From an uncultured Bacteroidia bacterium (GTDB lineage: Bacteria; Bacteroidota; Bacteroidia; Bacteroidales; F082), in NCBI GenBank assembly GCA_902791165.1, contig CADAVB010000001.1, positions 1 to 64,000 of the forward strand: 64,000 nucleotides of DNA. Direction: 5' to 3'. Below, in pieces: positions 42,813-51,452 of this stretch. Within the stretch, counting starts at the first letter, position 1. The number at the start of each line of letters is the position of its first letter. Made by a program: the position numbers and the translations under genes. The notes under the pieces are model-generated. The model did no database searches. It was not told the origin of the DNA and saw only the letters and a list, made by a program, of their open reading frames with translations.

Positions 42813-44030
42813 TCAAAAATCAATTTCGTAATCGTAATAGCAGCATTTCAGCAGTTTTTCCATTTCCTCCTGCGTGGGGATGCGCGGGTTGGAGCCTGTG
42901 CAGGCGTCGCCGATGGCGTTTTTGGCAATCATGGGCAGCCTTTCAAGGAACACGTTTTCAGGCACAAAGCCTTGCTCGCAAGGGTAGGAGTCGGCACCAT
43001 AGTTCTTGATGCAGTGCGGGATGTTGAGGTCGTCGTTCATCTTGCGCAGTGCCGCGATGAGCAGGGCAACTTTTTCGTCGTCGTTGCTGCCGCCGAGGTT
43101 CATTGCGTCGGCGATCATGCCATAGCGTTGCTTGGCCTCGGGATTCTTGGCGTTGAAGGCAATCACCTTGGGCAGATACATGGCGTTGGCCGCGCCGTGG
43201 ATGATGTGTGCGCCAAAGTCGGCAAACACGGCTCCCGTCTTGTGGGCCATCGAGTGGACAATGCCCAACAAGGCATTGGAGAAGGCCATACCGGCAAGGC
43301 ATTGGGCGTTGTGCATCTCGTTGCGGGCGTTCACGTCGCCGTTGTATGAGTTCACCAAATCCCTCTGTATCATCTTGATGGCGTGCATGGCCAAGGGGTC
43401 GGTGTAGTCGCAGTGGGCGGTCGAAACGTAGGCCTCCACGGCGTGGGTCATGGCATCCATTCCCGTGTGGGCCACCAATTTCTTGGGCATGGTTTGGGCC
43501 AAGGCCGGATCGACGATGGCCACGTCGGGCGTGATTTCAAAGTCGGCGATAGGGTATTTGATGCCTTTGGCATAGTCGGTGATGATGGAGAAGGCGGTCA
43601 CTTCGGTGGCCGTGCCCGAAGTCGATGACACGGCGCAGAACTTGGCCTTGGTTCTCAATTTGGGCAAGCCGAACACCTTGCACATATCTTCGAAGGTGGT
43701 TTCAGGATATTCGTACTTAATCCACATCGCTTTGGCCGCATCGATGGGCGAACCGCCGCCGATAGCCACAATCCAGTCGGGCTGGAAGTCTTGCATCACG
43801 GCGGCACCATCCATGACGGTCTCCACCGACGGGTCCGGCTCGATGCCGTCAATCACTTTCACTTCCATGCCAGCCTCTTGCAGGTAGGCAATGGCTTTGT
43901 CAAGGAATCCAAAGCGTTTCATGCTTCCGCCGCCTACGCAAACGACGGCGCGTTTTCCCGTGAAGGTCTTCAATGCTTCGAGAGCGTTTTCTCCATGATA
44001 AAGGTCTCTCGGTAAGGTGAATCTGTTCAT
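42813..44030 (-). CDS. iron-containing alcohol dehydrogenase
   Basis: A 405-residue group III alcohol dehydrogenase. AIGGGSPIDAAKAMW is the NAD(P) loop, STSGTATEVTAFS the family signature, metal ligands in AMTHAVEAYVS, GIVHSMAHKTGA and HIIHGAANA. Sequence is closest in appearance to the C-terminal half of AdhE and to butanol/ethanol dehydrogenases. Lies 58 bp after adhE on the same strand, so probably co-transcribed with rex-adhE; reduces acetaldehyde or butyraldehyde. Confidence 0.88.
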   Translation of the reverse strand: MNRFTLPRDLYHGENALEALKTFTGKRAVVCVGGGSMKRFGFLDKAIAYLQEAGMEVKVIDGIEPDPSVETVMDGAAVMQDFQPDWIVAIGGGSPIDAAKAMWIKYEYPETTFEDMCKVFGLPKLRTKAKFCAVSSTSGTATEVTAFSIITDYAKGIKYPIADFEITPDVAIVDPALAQTMPKKLVAHTGMDAMTHAVEAYVSTAHCDYTDPLAMHAIKMIQRDLVNSYNGDVNARNEMHNAQCLAGMAFSNALLGIVHSMAHKTGAVFADFGAHIIHGAANAMYLPKVIAFNAKNPEAKQRYGMIADAMNLGGSNDDEKVALLIAALRKMNDDLNIPHCIKNYGADSYPCEQGFVPENVFLERLPMIAKNAIGDACTGSNPRIPTQEEMEKLLKCCYYDYEIDF

Positions 44031-44088
44031 TTCTCGTATTTTTTTAATTGTTGTTCTGTTGGTTTGGTTTCTGGTGGTTGAAAATCCT

Positions 44089-46704
44089 TTATTCTCCGTA
44101 ATAGGCTTGCTTGTAAATCTCGACGATTTCTTTCACCAACGGATATTTCGGGTTGGCGCCGGTGCATTGGTCGTCGTGGGCTTTCTCGGCGAGGGCTTCC
44201 ACATTGTCCATGAACGCCTTCTCGTCGATGCCGGCATCCTTCACGCTGAGCGGCATGTCCATGTCCTTCATCAGTTGGCGGATGGCGGCGATGAAGTTGT
44301 CGATGCTTTCTTCGTCGTTCTTGCCACCGAAGCCGAGGAAACGGGCTGCCTTGGCCAATTTTTCGTCGGCCATGAAGCGTTCATACTTCGGGAACGGAAC
44401 GAACTTATTGGGTTTCAGTGAATTGTATTTCACGACATATGGCAACAGAATGGCGTTGGCGCGTCCGTGCGGGATGTGGTAGTCGCCGCCAAGTTTGTGG
44501 GCCATGCTGTGGTTGAGGCCGAGGAAGGCGTTGGTGAAGGCCATGCCTGCGATGCATGAGGCGTTGTGCATCTTCTCGCGGGCTTTCAGGTCGAACTGGC
44601 CGTTCTCGTAACAGCGCTTCAAGTAGCCAAACACGAGGTCCATGGCTTGCAGGGCAAGGCCGTCGGTGTAGTCGTTGGCCATATTCGAAATGTAGGCTTC
44701 AATGGCGTGGGTCAGCACGTCCATTCCCGTGTCGGCAGTGGCGCGTTTGGGCAGCGAAACCACAAACTGCGGGTCGATGATGGCCACGTTGGGCGTCACG
44801 GCATAGTCGGCCAAAGGATATTTGATGCCTTTCTTCTTGTCGGTGATGACGGTGAAGGCGGTCACCTCGCTTCCCGTACCCGAAGTGGTCGGGATGGCCA
44901 CCATCTTGCATTGCTTCAGGTTGGGGAACTTTACCACGCGCTTGCGAATGTCCATGAACTTTTGGCGCAGGCCATCAAACGAGGTCTCGGGATGCTCGTA
45001 GAACAGCCACATACACTTGGCCGCGTCCATGGCCGAACCGCCGCCCAAAGCGATGATGACGTCGGGCTGGAACGAGCGCATCTCGGCCACGCCCCTCATC
45101 ACGGTATCGACATCCGGATCGGGCTCCACGTCGGAGAAGATCTTGTAGTGACAGCTCTCCTCGCGCTTGTTGAGGTAATAGGTCACTTTATCGACATAGC
45201 CGAGCTGCACCATCATCGGGTCGCTCACGATGAAGGCCTTGCTGATGCCTTCCATGCTTTCGAGATATTGCACCGAACCGTATTCGAAATAGATTTTCGG
45301 CGGGATTTTGAACCATTGCATATTGACTCTTCTTTTTGCGATTTTCTTCTTGTTGATGAGATTGACGGTCGAAACGTTGGCCGTGGTGCTGTTGTGGCCG
45401 TAAGAGCCGCAGCCGAGGGTCAGCGACGGCGTGTTGGTGTTGTAGATGTCGCCGATGGCACCTTGCGACGAGGGCGAGTTGGCGATGATGCGACCCACCT
45501 TCATGGCCTTGCCGAACTTCTCGATGAGGTCGTCGTTGGTGCTGTGTATGATGGCCGTGTGACCCAAGCCGCCCATGTCGAGCATCTTGCGGCACATCTC
45601 GAAACCTTCCACATGGTTGTTCACCACATAGTAGGCCAACACGGGCGAAAGCTTTTCGCGCGAAAGCGGATATTCCGGACCGACGTCCTTCAGTCGGGCA
45701 ATCAGTATCTTGGTGTTTTCAGGCACTTTCACGCCCGACTTGTCGGCAATCCAGTAGGCCGACTTGCCCACCACGTCAGGATTGACCGCGCCTTTCTCGA
45801 TGTTGATCACGAACTTCGAGACTTTCTCGATTTCGGCCTCGTTCAGGAAGTAGCAGCTGTTTTCCTTCATGTAGCTCTCAAACAGGTTGGAAATCACCTT
45901 ATCGACGATAACGGCTTGTTCTGAGGCGCAAATCATGCCGTTGTCGAAGGTCTTAGACATCATCAGGTCGTTGCAGGCGCGTTTCACGTTGGCCGAGGTC
46001 TCAATGTAACAAGGTGCGTTGCCGGGACCCACACCGAGGGCGGGTTTGCCGCAACTGTAGGCCGAGCGCACCATACCCGAACCGCCCGTGGCCAAAATCA
46101 GCGACACTTTCGGATGGTTCATCAAGGCCATTGTGGCTTCTACAGAAGGATGCTCAATCCATTGGATGCAGTGTTCGGGAGCACCGGCGGCAATGGCAGC
46201 GTCGCGCAAGGTCTTGGCGGCGGCCAACGAAGATTGTTGCGCCGAAGGATGGAAGCCGAAAATGATCGGGTTGCGCGCCTTAGTGCATATCAACGACTTG
46301 AACATGGTGGTGGAGGTGGGGTTGGTGACGGGAGTCACGCCAGCGACGATGCCGACAGGTTCGGCCACTTCAACGTACCCTTCCATTTCGTTGTCTTCCA
46401 CGATGCCCACGGTCTTCTCGTCTTTGATGGAGTTCCAGATGTACTCCGTCGAGAAGATGTTCTTGATGATCTTGTCCTCATAAACGCCGCGCTGCGTTTC
46501 CTCGTGGGCAAGTTTGGCCAGCTCGCGGTGATGTTCCAATCCGGCCAAGGCCATGGCGTGCACGATTTTGTCCACTTTCTGCTGGTCGAAGTCCACATAG
46601 GCTTTCAGGGCTTCTTCGGCATTCTGTACCAAAACGTCGATTTCTTCTTTAATCGATATATTTTTATCGATTTCAATTTCAGGTTTTACCTTTGCTGTTT
46701 TCAT
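44089..46704 (-). CDS. adhE: bifunctional acetaldehyde-CoA/alcohol dehydrogenase AdhE
   Basis: An 871-residue fusion: N-terminal CoA-acylating aldehyde dehydrogenase (~20-440; active Cys in FDNGMICASEQAV, PVGIVAGVTPVTNPTST) and C-terminal iron alcohol dehydrogenase (~460-871; ALGGGSAMDAAKCMW, PTTSGTGSEVTAF, GLNHSMAHKLGG). It turns acetyl-CoA into ethanol using two NADH. The first 17 residues (MKTAKVKPEIEIDKNIS) extend beyond typical AdhE and contain a perfect operator-like palindrome (46651-46672). Follows rex by 20 bp, a classic Rex target arrangement. Confidence 0.96.
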   Translation of the reverse strand: MKTAKVKPEIEIDKNISIKEEIDVLVQNAEEALKAYVDFDQQKVDKIVHAMALAGLEHHRELAKLAHEETQRGVYEDKIIKNIFSTEYIWNSIKDEKTVGIVEDNEMEGYVEVAEPVGIVAGVTPVTNPTSTTMFKSLICTKARNPIIFGFHPSAQQSSLAAAKTLRDAAIAAGAPEHCIQWIEHPSVEATMALMNHPKVSLILATGGSGMVRSAYSCGKPALGVGPGNAPCYIETSANVKRACNDLMMSKTFDNGMICASEQAVIVDKVISNLFESYMKENSCYFLNEAEIEKVSKFVINIEKGAVNPDVVGKSAYWIADKSGVKVPENTKILIARLKDVGPEYPLSREKLSPVLAYYVVNNHVEGFEMCRKMLDMGGLGHTAIIHSTNDDLIEKFGKAMKVGRIIANSPSSQGAIGDIYNTNTPSLTLGCGSYGHNSTTANVSTVNLINKKKIAKRRVNMQWFKIPPKIYFEYGSVQYLESMEGISKAFIVSDPMMVQLGYVDKVTYYLNKREESCHYKIFSDVEPDPDVDTVMRGVAEMRSFQPDVIIALGGGSAMDAAKCMWLFYEHPETSFDGLRQKFMDIRKRVVKFPNLKQCKMVAIPTTSGTGSEVTAFTVITDKKKGIKYPLADYAVTPNVAIIDPQFVVSLPKRATADTGMDVLTHAIEAYISNMANDYTDGLALQAMDLVFGYLKRCYENGQFDLKAREKMHNASCIAGMAFTNAFLGLNHSMAHKLGGDYHIPHGRANAILLPYVVKYNSLKPNKFVPFPKYERFMADEKLAKAARFLGFGGKNDEESIDNFIAAIRQLMKDMDMPLSVKDAGIDEKAFMDNVEALAEKAHDDQCTGANPKYPLVKEIVEIYKQAYYGE
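46651..46672. promoter_or_regulatory. perfect candidate Rex operator inside the adhE 5' end
   Basis: AATCGATA-TATTTT-TATCGATT: eight-base arms, perfect, six-base spacer. Lies 33-54 bp after the adhE ATG. It defines the motif seen also at rex, aspA, nqr and abfD. Confidence 0.65.
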
Positions 46705-46724
46705 AGGGTTAAGTTTTAGGGAAT

Positions 46725-47393
46725 TTATTGGCTTTTAATGTTATGATTCAGTTTTTTCGTCAATTGGTGCGAGAGCACGGCCAAAGAGGAGGGGAGGTTC
46801 TCGTTTTTGACGAGGATGCCTTTGGGCACATTGAGAAGTGTGAAGGCGAAGTTCCAGATGGCGAGGATGCCGCTGTTCACCATTTGGTCGCAAACGCTTT
46901 GGGCTTGCTCGGCGGGCACGGTGATGATGCCGATTTTCACGCCGGTGCGTTTGACGAAACTGGCCATTTTCTCCATCGGGAGCACGTATTTGTCGCCGAT
47001 TTGCAGTCCGTGCAGGTTGGGGTCTTTGTCGAACCCGACGACGATGTTCAAGCCCATGCTCGAAAACTCCTTGTTGGTCAGGATGAGGCGGCCAAGGCTT
47101 CCCACGCCCACCAAGATGGCTTCGTCTTCCGTGTTGTAGCCAAGGTGTTCGCTCAAGTCATTAATTAAGGTGTCGATTTCAAAGCCTGTGCGCGGTTTGC
47201 CGGTTATGGAGCAAACGCCTGCAAGGTCTTTGCGCACCAAGACGGGGTTGAGGTTGAGGCTTTGCGCCACGGCAGCCGCCGAAACGAAAGTCTGTCCTTC
47301 TTGCTTCAGCTTTCGGATATGGCTGTAGTAGAGCGGCAACCGGCTCAAGGTCGATTTCGTCACTACTAAGGATGTGTTGTGTTGCGTTGCCAT
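46725..47393 (-). CDS. rex: redox-sensing transcriptional repressor Rex
   Basis: A 222-residue Rex: winged-helix DNA-binding domain (~10-85, RLPLYYSHIRKLKQEGQTFVSA and LNPVLVRKDLAGV) and a Rossmann NAD(H) domain (GVGSLGR at 96-102, FDKDP). It releases DNA when NADH/NAD+ is high, turning on fermentative genes. Sits directly upstream of adhE on the same strand. Its own start codon overlaps a near-perfect copy of the proposed operator, consistent with autoregulation. Confidence 0.95.
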   Translation of the reverse strand: MATQHNTSLVVTKSTLSRLPLYYSHIRKLKQEGQTFVSAAAVAQSLNLNPVLVRKDLAGVCSITGKPRTGFEIDTLINDLSEHLGYNTEDEAILVGVGSLGRLILTNKEFSSMGLNIVVGFDKDPNLHGLQIGDKYVLPMEKMASFVKRTGVKIGIITVPAEQAQSVCDQMVNSGILAIWNFAFTLLNVPKGILVKNENLPSSLAVLSHQLTKKLNHNIKSQ

Positions 47394-47414
47394 ATCGATA
47401 TTATTTTATCCATT
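47393..47414. promoter_or_regulatory. candidate Rex operator at rex itself
   Basis: TATCGATA-TTATTT-TATCCATT, two mismatches from AATCGATA-N6-TATCGATT, lying between the rex -7 box and its start codon. Confidence 0.6.
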
Positions 47415-47426
47415 TGTTTGGTGCTG

Positions 47427-47434
47427 CAAAAGTA
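47427..47434 (-). promoter_or_regulatory. -7 box of rex
   Basis: Minus strand TACTTTTG, about 33 bp before the rex start and 12 bp from the operator. Identical to the -7 box of aspA. Confidence 0.65.
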
Positions 47435-47513
47435 CAACATTATTTCATACGTTGTACAAAAATAATGAAATATTTTTGAAAAAAGTTGTATAGTGTTGGT
47501 TTTCAGGACAAAA

Positions 47514-47539
47514 AAATCGCACTCCGAAAAGTGCGATTT
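47514..47539 (-). terminator. terminator of the subtilisin gene
   Basis: Minus strand AAATCGCACT - TTTCGG - AGTGCGATTT followed by T residues; 10-bp perfect stem, 25 bp after the stop codon, isolating rex from upstream transcription. Confidence 0.93.
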
Positions 47540-47564
47540 GTAATCGAAATAAAGTGGCTTGATT

Positions 47565-49814
47565 TTACGGCACCAGCTCAATCTCAACACCCACACTCCA
47601 TGGCGAAGGACTAATGTAACATTCGCCACTCGGATGAATGAGGTTGTCGGTGTCTTTGCAGACAGGCGACAGGCGATAGTTGCAGTAAACGCCAAGGTTG
47701 AGCATGTTGGCGATGCTGTAACTGATGCGTGTGGTGGCTCCGTATTCGAAGAGGTTCATGTTCTTGCAGTTGTAATAAGTGGTGACTTTCTTTGAATAGT
47801 CGTCGTCGGCGAGGTGTTGCCCCATGTCGTCCGTTATGTATGTCTTGTCGGTGATGCGCACACGGCGTGTGATGTTGATGCCGCCATAGCCGCCGAAGTC
47901 CCAGTTAAGGCCAACGCGACGGAAAACGATGCGTTGCAGCAATTCGCCACGCAGCTGCATGTTGCGGAGCATGACTTGGTCGTGGAACGGATGGATGTCG
48001 CTGTCCTTGTCGTTGCGCACAAAACGGTTCCAATCCAATCCGAGGCCCATACCTATTTTATATGTCTTGCCGTAGAACCAGCGGCGACCGAAGGCGAAAT
48101 GGCGGTTGAAGCCGTTAAAAGTGCCGTTGGGCAAGTTATAGTCGTATTGGAAGAAGGTCGTCTTTTGCCAGCCTTCCGTCTTCACCTTTTTGAACGTGCC
48201 GTTTTGGCTGTTGTAATGGTCGGCAAGCAGGTTGATGTCGCCACCCATGCCGCTGATGGGGCAGGAGTCGTAGAAACCATAGTAAAAAACATTGAGTTTT
48301 TTGCCTTCGCCGAAATCCTTGTTTTTCAGCATAATGCCGTTCTTTTTGTCGGGCGGCAGTTTGTAGTAGCCGAGCAACACGCCGTCTTCACCCTCGACAT
48401 TGATGAAAACGTCCTCGTTTTTGAAATCAAAGATGGGCGGAAAGGTGATTCTCACGCCGTCTTTTTCTTGCACGAGATTGAAGGTGCGCACAGCGGGTTC
48501 CAGTTCGCCGGTGAAATAGGCCGCTTGTGGCACGCCGTAGCCGTAGGCATAGTCGTAATAAGGGTAGAGGTCGCATGACTTTTGGATTTCGGCCTTCATC
48601 TGCAAAGCAGTCAAATCGCGTTTGGTCTGCCAAGCGCAGGCACAGAAACCGGCAGTGAGCGGGCTGGCGAAGGAAGTGCCATCGGCCTCGGTGAAACCGC
48701 CGCTTGGGTTGGCCACCTTGGCATGGCCAAAGGCCACCACATCGGGCTTGCGGCGCTTGTCGGCGGTGGGGCCGTAGGAGCTGAAAGAAATGTGTTGGTA
48801 ATACTCCAAACTGGCGTTGATGCCTCCCACGCAGAGCACGTTTTCAGCGTCGGCGGGCGTGATGATGGTCATCCAGCGGCTGTCGCTGCCTTCGTTGCCG
48901 GCGGAGTTGCAAATCAGGATGCCCTTTTCGACGGCCTTGTTTGCGGCTTTGGCGACGTATGAAGTGCCGTCCATGTCGCGGGTCCAGTGGCGGTCCTTGC
49001 CGTAGCCGAGCGAACTGTTGATGATGTCGGCGCCGTTTTTGTCGGCCCATTCCGCGCCTTGCGCCCACCATACCTCTTCTTTAAAAGGTTCCGGCTCGAT
49101 TTCGGTGCGGGCGAGGAGGAACTCAGCGCCCGTGGCCAGACCGAGTTTTTGTCCTTCCTTATTAATACCTGCGATGCAGCTCAAAACCATGGTGCCGTGG
49201 GTGTTCCAGCCGTAAACGTCTTCCTTGCGGTTCGGGAAGTTGTAGGTCTTGAGGATTTGGTTGTTGTCGCGCAGGTGCTTGAAGGCAGGGTGGGTGTCCA
49301 CTTTCGGGAAACCGCCGTCCATCACGCAGATACGCAAGCCTTTGCCGTCGATGCCTTTGTCCACGAAATGCTGTCCGCCGAAGCGTTTCAGTTGGTCGGT
49401 GAGGATGTCTGTTGTGTCGCCAGAAACGTTGTCAAATTCGGTTTCAACACGAGAGATTGTTCCGTTTGAAACGATTTCTTGCACGCGCTCCACGAAAGGC
49501 AGTTGGGCAATCCTTGCGATGTTGTCGTCGGTGGCCTCAACACCGAGGGCATTGAGCCAGCGCGATTGACCGAAAATGTCAGTGGAGTAGGCGTTTACGA
49601 CATTCACATAACTATCGTTCAGCGGATAGTTGCTGATGTCGTAAAGGTCGGCGCCGCAGTTTTGGTAGCGCTCGATAGCCTTGGCATCAAAATAGGAGTA
49701 AGGGTCGAATTGGGTGTCGTTTTTGTCGGTGAAGAACACCCAGTAACACTTTTCTTGTGCCGTTGCCAAGCCCGAAACGAGGGCTAAAATGGCGAAGAAG
49801 AATAATTTTCTCAT
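47565..49814 (-). CDS. secreted subtilisin-like (S8) protease with C-terminal beta-barrel domain
   Basis: A 749-residue protein. Signal peptide 1-19 (KLFFFAILALVSGLATAQ), then a subtilisin domain with catalytic Asp166 (VMDGG), His206 (WNTHGT), Ser381 (GTSFASP) and oxyanion Asn307 (SAGNEG). After a linker (~430-545), the last ~200 residues alternate polar and aromatic residues in repeated strands (KIGMGLGLDWNRFV, RVGLNWDFGGYGGINITRR, WSVGVEIELVP), as in eight-stranded outer-membrane barrels. No type IX secretion C-terminal signal was recognised. The barrel may anchor the protease in the outer membrane. Confidence 0.8.
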   Translation of the reverse strand: MRKLFFFAILALVSGLATAQEKCYWVFFTDKNDTQFDPYSYFDAKAIERYQNCGADLYDISNYPLNDSYVNVVNAYSTDIFGQSRWLNALGVEATDDNIARIAQLPFVERVQEIVSNGTISRVETEFDNVSGDTTDILTDQLKRFGGQHFVDKGIDGKGLRICVMDGGFPKVDTHPAFKHLRDNNQILKTYNFPNRKEDVYGWNTHGTMVLSCIAGINKEGQKLGLATGAEFLLARTEIEPEPFKEEVWWAQGAEWADKNGADIINSSLGYGKDRHWTRDMDGTSYVAKAANKAVEKGILICNSAGNEGSDSRWMTIITPADAENVLCVGGINASLEYYQHISFSSYGPTADKRRKPDVVAFGHAKVANPSGGFTEADGTSFASPLTAGFCACAWQTKRDLTALQMKAEIQKSCDLYPYYDYAYGYGVPQAAYFTGELEPAVRTFNLVQEKDGVRITFPPIFDFKNEDVFINVEGEDGVLLGYYKLPPDKKNGIMLKNKDFGEGKKLNVFYYGFYDSCPISGMGGDINLLADHYNSQNGTFKKVKTEGWQKTTFFQYDYNLPNGTFNGFNRHFAFGRRWFYGKTYKIGMGLGLDWNRFVRNDKDSDIHPFHDQVMLRNMQLRGELLQRIVFRRVGLNWDFGGYGGINITRRVRITDKTYITDDMGQHLADDDYSKKVTTYYNCKNMNLFEYGATTRISYSIANMLNLGVYCNYRLSPVCKDTDNLIHPSGECYISPSPWSVGVEIELVP

Positions 49815-49921
49815 AGTGGTTTAAAATTTTGCGGCAAAGTTAAGGATTCTTTTTCTGATTAGAGCCTAAGATGTTGTAAAAACAATTTTTTGCGCTTTTT
49901 TTTGATTTTTAAAAAAAGCCC

Positions 49922-49929
49922 TATCTTTG
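49922..49929 (+). promoter_or_regulatory. promoter of the GlsB-like gene
   Basis: TATCTTTG with TTTG at 49901-49904 as -33 element; leader of about 100 bases to ATG 50036. Confidence 0.7.
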
Positions 49930-50035
49930 CAGTTTCCTAACCAAGGGCAAACCCAATTGACGAGCAGTTGTGTAGAAACATAAGAAAAGTATAAAACATT
50001 ATTAATTAATCAATTACTAACTTAAATTAAGCATT

Positions 50036-50278
50036 ATGGGTATTTTAGTATCATTGTTGATCGGCGCTTTGGCCGGTTTCATCGCAGGAAAAATCATGAA
50101 CAAAGGCATGGGCCTTTTGATCAGCATCATCGTCGGTATCGTTGGCGGCCTTTTGGGCAGCTGGATTTTCAGCATTTTAGGCCTGTCGGCAAGCGGCTCT
50201 TTCTGGGGTCAGCTTTTGGTTGGCATCGTGGGCGCTGTCGTGCTGCTGTGGGTTTTGTCCCTCTTCAAGAAAAAATAA
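50036..50278 (+). CDS. GlsB/YeaQ/YmgE-family stress membrane protein
   Basis: An 80-residue membrane protein with three glycine-rich helices (ILVSLLIGALAGFIAGKIM, LLISIIVGIVGGLLGSWIF, LLVGIVGAVVLLWVL) and a basic tail. Matches the transglycosylase-associated/GlsB family, induced by envelope or general stress; molecular role unknown. Single gene between its own promoter and terminator. Confidence 0.9.
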   Translation: MGILVSLLIGALAGFIAGKIMNKGMGLLISIIVGIVGGLLGSWIFSILGLSASGSFWGQLLVGIVGAVVLLWVLSLFKKK

Positions 50279-50300
50279 GAAGGCATTGCCAAATCTGGAA

Positions 50301-50329
50301 AACGGAGGCAATATGGCCTCCGTTTTTTT
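50301..50329 (+). terminator. terminator after the GlsB-like gene
   Basis: ACGGAGGC - AATATG - GCCTCCGT with a long T tract. Confidence 0.93.
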
Positions 50330-50424
50330 GTTTTTTGCGCTTTTTTTTGACACTGAAAACAAAAATGTTGCTTTTTTTCAAAAAAATGTCGCTTTTTTGT
50401 TGCAGACTTATGGTTTTATTTCCT

Positions 50425-50432
50425 ACTTTTGT
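50425..50432 (+). promoter_or_regulatory. -7 box of the TerB-like gene
   Basis: TACTTTTG, 30 bp before ATG 50462; TTTTTTGTTG at about 50393-50402 may supply the -33 element. Confidence 0.65.
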
Positions 50433-50461
50433 CAAAAATATCATTTTTAAATAAATCGCCT

Positions 50462-50800
50462 ATGGAAAAGAACCTTACCAAAGAGAAATTTCAGATTTTC
50501 ATGATGCTTTGCGCGGCGGGCATCGACGGCAACATTTCTATGAAAGAACTGGAGCGTATTTGCTTGCAGTTCGATGAAAAGAGTTACAACGAAGTCTTTG
50601 AGGCGTGGAAGTCCATGTCAAGTCCTGCTTGGTTGAGTTTCTTCAAGGAACACAAGGACGAGTTTTTGAAAACCCAAGAAGACAAAGTGGCTTTCATGGC
50701 CGACCTTAACGACATCGTTTCAGCCGAAGAAGGCGAGGTCAACCTCAAGGAGCAGAATTTTATGAAAGTACTCGAAATGCTGATTAATGACGAGCTTTGA
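50462..50800 (+). CDS. small TerB-like helical protein
   Basis: A 112-residue helical protein. MLCAAGIDGNISMKELERI and DIVSAEEGEVNLKEQNFMKVLEML resemble the two acidic helix-loop motifs of TerB/DjlA-type domains. Cytoplasmic, no signal peptide. ATG 50462 is preferred over an upstream frame extension that precedes the promoter-distal start. Function unknown; name is by resemblance only. Confidence 0.55.
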   Translation: MEKNLTKEKFQIFMMLCAAGIDGNISMKELERICLQFDEKSYNEVFEAWKSMSSPAWLSFFKEHKDEFLKTQEDKVAFMADLNDIVSAEEGEVNLKEQNFMKVLEMLINDEL

Positions 50801-50819
50801 TTCGTTTTTAGTCCCCTAA

Positions 50820-50872
50820 CCGCCCTTTTCTAAATTAGAATCATTCTAATTTACGAATTGGGCGGTTTTTGT
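50820..50872 (+). terminator. long terminator hairpin
   Basis: Outer stem CCGCCC / GGGCGG followed by five T, enclosing an inner inverted repeat AAATTAGAAT / ATTCTAATTT. Confidence 0.8.
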
Positions 50873-50963
50873 GTTTGTAATATGTTGTAAATCAAAGCGA
50901 TGAAAAAGTGCGAAAATTCCAAAAAACTTTCTTTATTATTTGGAATTGGCCGAAAAATTTCCC

Positions 50964-50971
50964 TAAATTTG
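50964..50971 (+). promoter_or_regulatory. -7 box of the hydrogenase operon
   Basis: TAAATTTG matching TAnnTTTG; leader of about 60 bases to ATG 51040. No Rex-like palindrome is visible here. Confidence 0.65.
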
Positions 50972-51039
50972 CAGCGCAATTTGGAAAATCCAAGTTAGAC
51001 CAACAATAACTCAATAAACAACCATAAAAACATTGTAAT

Positions 51040-51429
51040 ATGGCAAAAGTTAAGTCATTAGCAGAACTGAAAGCTATGAGAGAAAAGCTTCAGTCGAACC
51101 TCGACCTTCGCGAAAAGAGCAACGACCCTGACTCTTTGGTGCAGATTAAGGTCGCCATGGCCACCTGCGGTATCGCCGCCGGCGCCAAGCAAGTAATGGA
51201 ACACATGATGGAGAAGGCCGACGAGCTGAAACTCGGCATCGTCTTCACCCAAACCGGCTGCATGGGCTACTGCCACGCCGAGCCGACCATCGAGGTGAAG
51301 TGCCCGGGCAAAGACCCGATCGTCTTCGGTCATGTTGATAACAACCGCGCTGACGAAATCCTCACCAAGTATGTGATGAACAACGAAATGGTGGAAGGCG
51401 TCATTCCCGTGAACTACGAAACTATCTAA
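51040..51429 (+). CDS. hydrogenase-associated (2Fe-2S) ferredoxin-domain protein
   Basis: A 129-residue protein with a helical N terminus (~1-35) and a thioredoxin-like ferredoxin domain. Cysteines are at 43 (ATCGIAAGA), 74 and 78 (TGCMGYC) and 88 (VKCPG); the second Cys of the usual first pair is absent, as in the small proteins that precede HydBA in bifurcating hydrogenase operons. EPTIEVKCPG is a family block. Possibly an accessory electron carrier; 23 bp before hydB. Confidence 0.88.
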   Translation: MAKVKSLAELKAMREKLQSNLDLREKSNDPDSLVQIKVAMATCGIAAGAKQVMEHMMEKADELKLGIVFTQTGCMGYCHAEPTIEVKCPGKDPIVFGHVDNNRADEILTKYVMNNEMVEGVIPVNYETI

Positions 51430-51452
51430 CTAACTAATTCGGAGGAATTTAT

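Noticed and set aside
44566..45924. 452-codon open frame on the plus strand
   Set aside because: Antisense shadow of adhE; His- and Gly-rich low-complexity translation.
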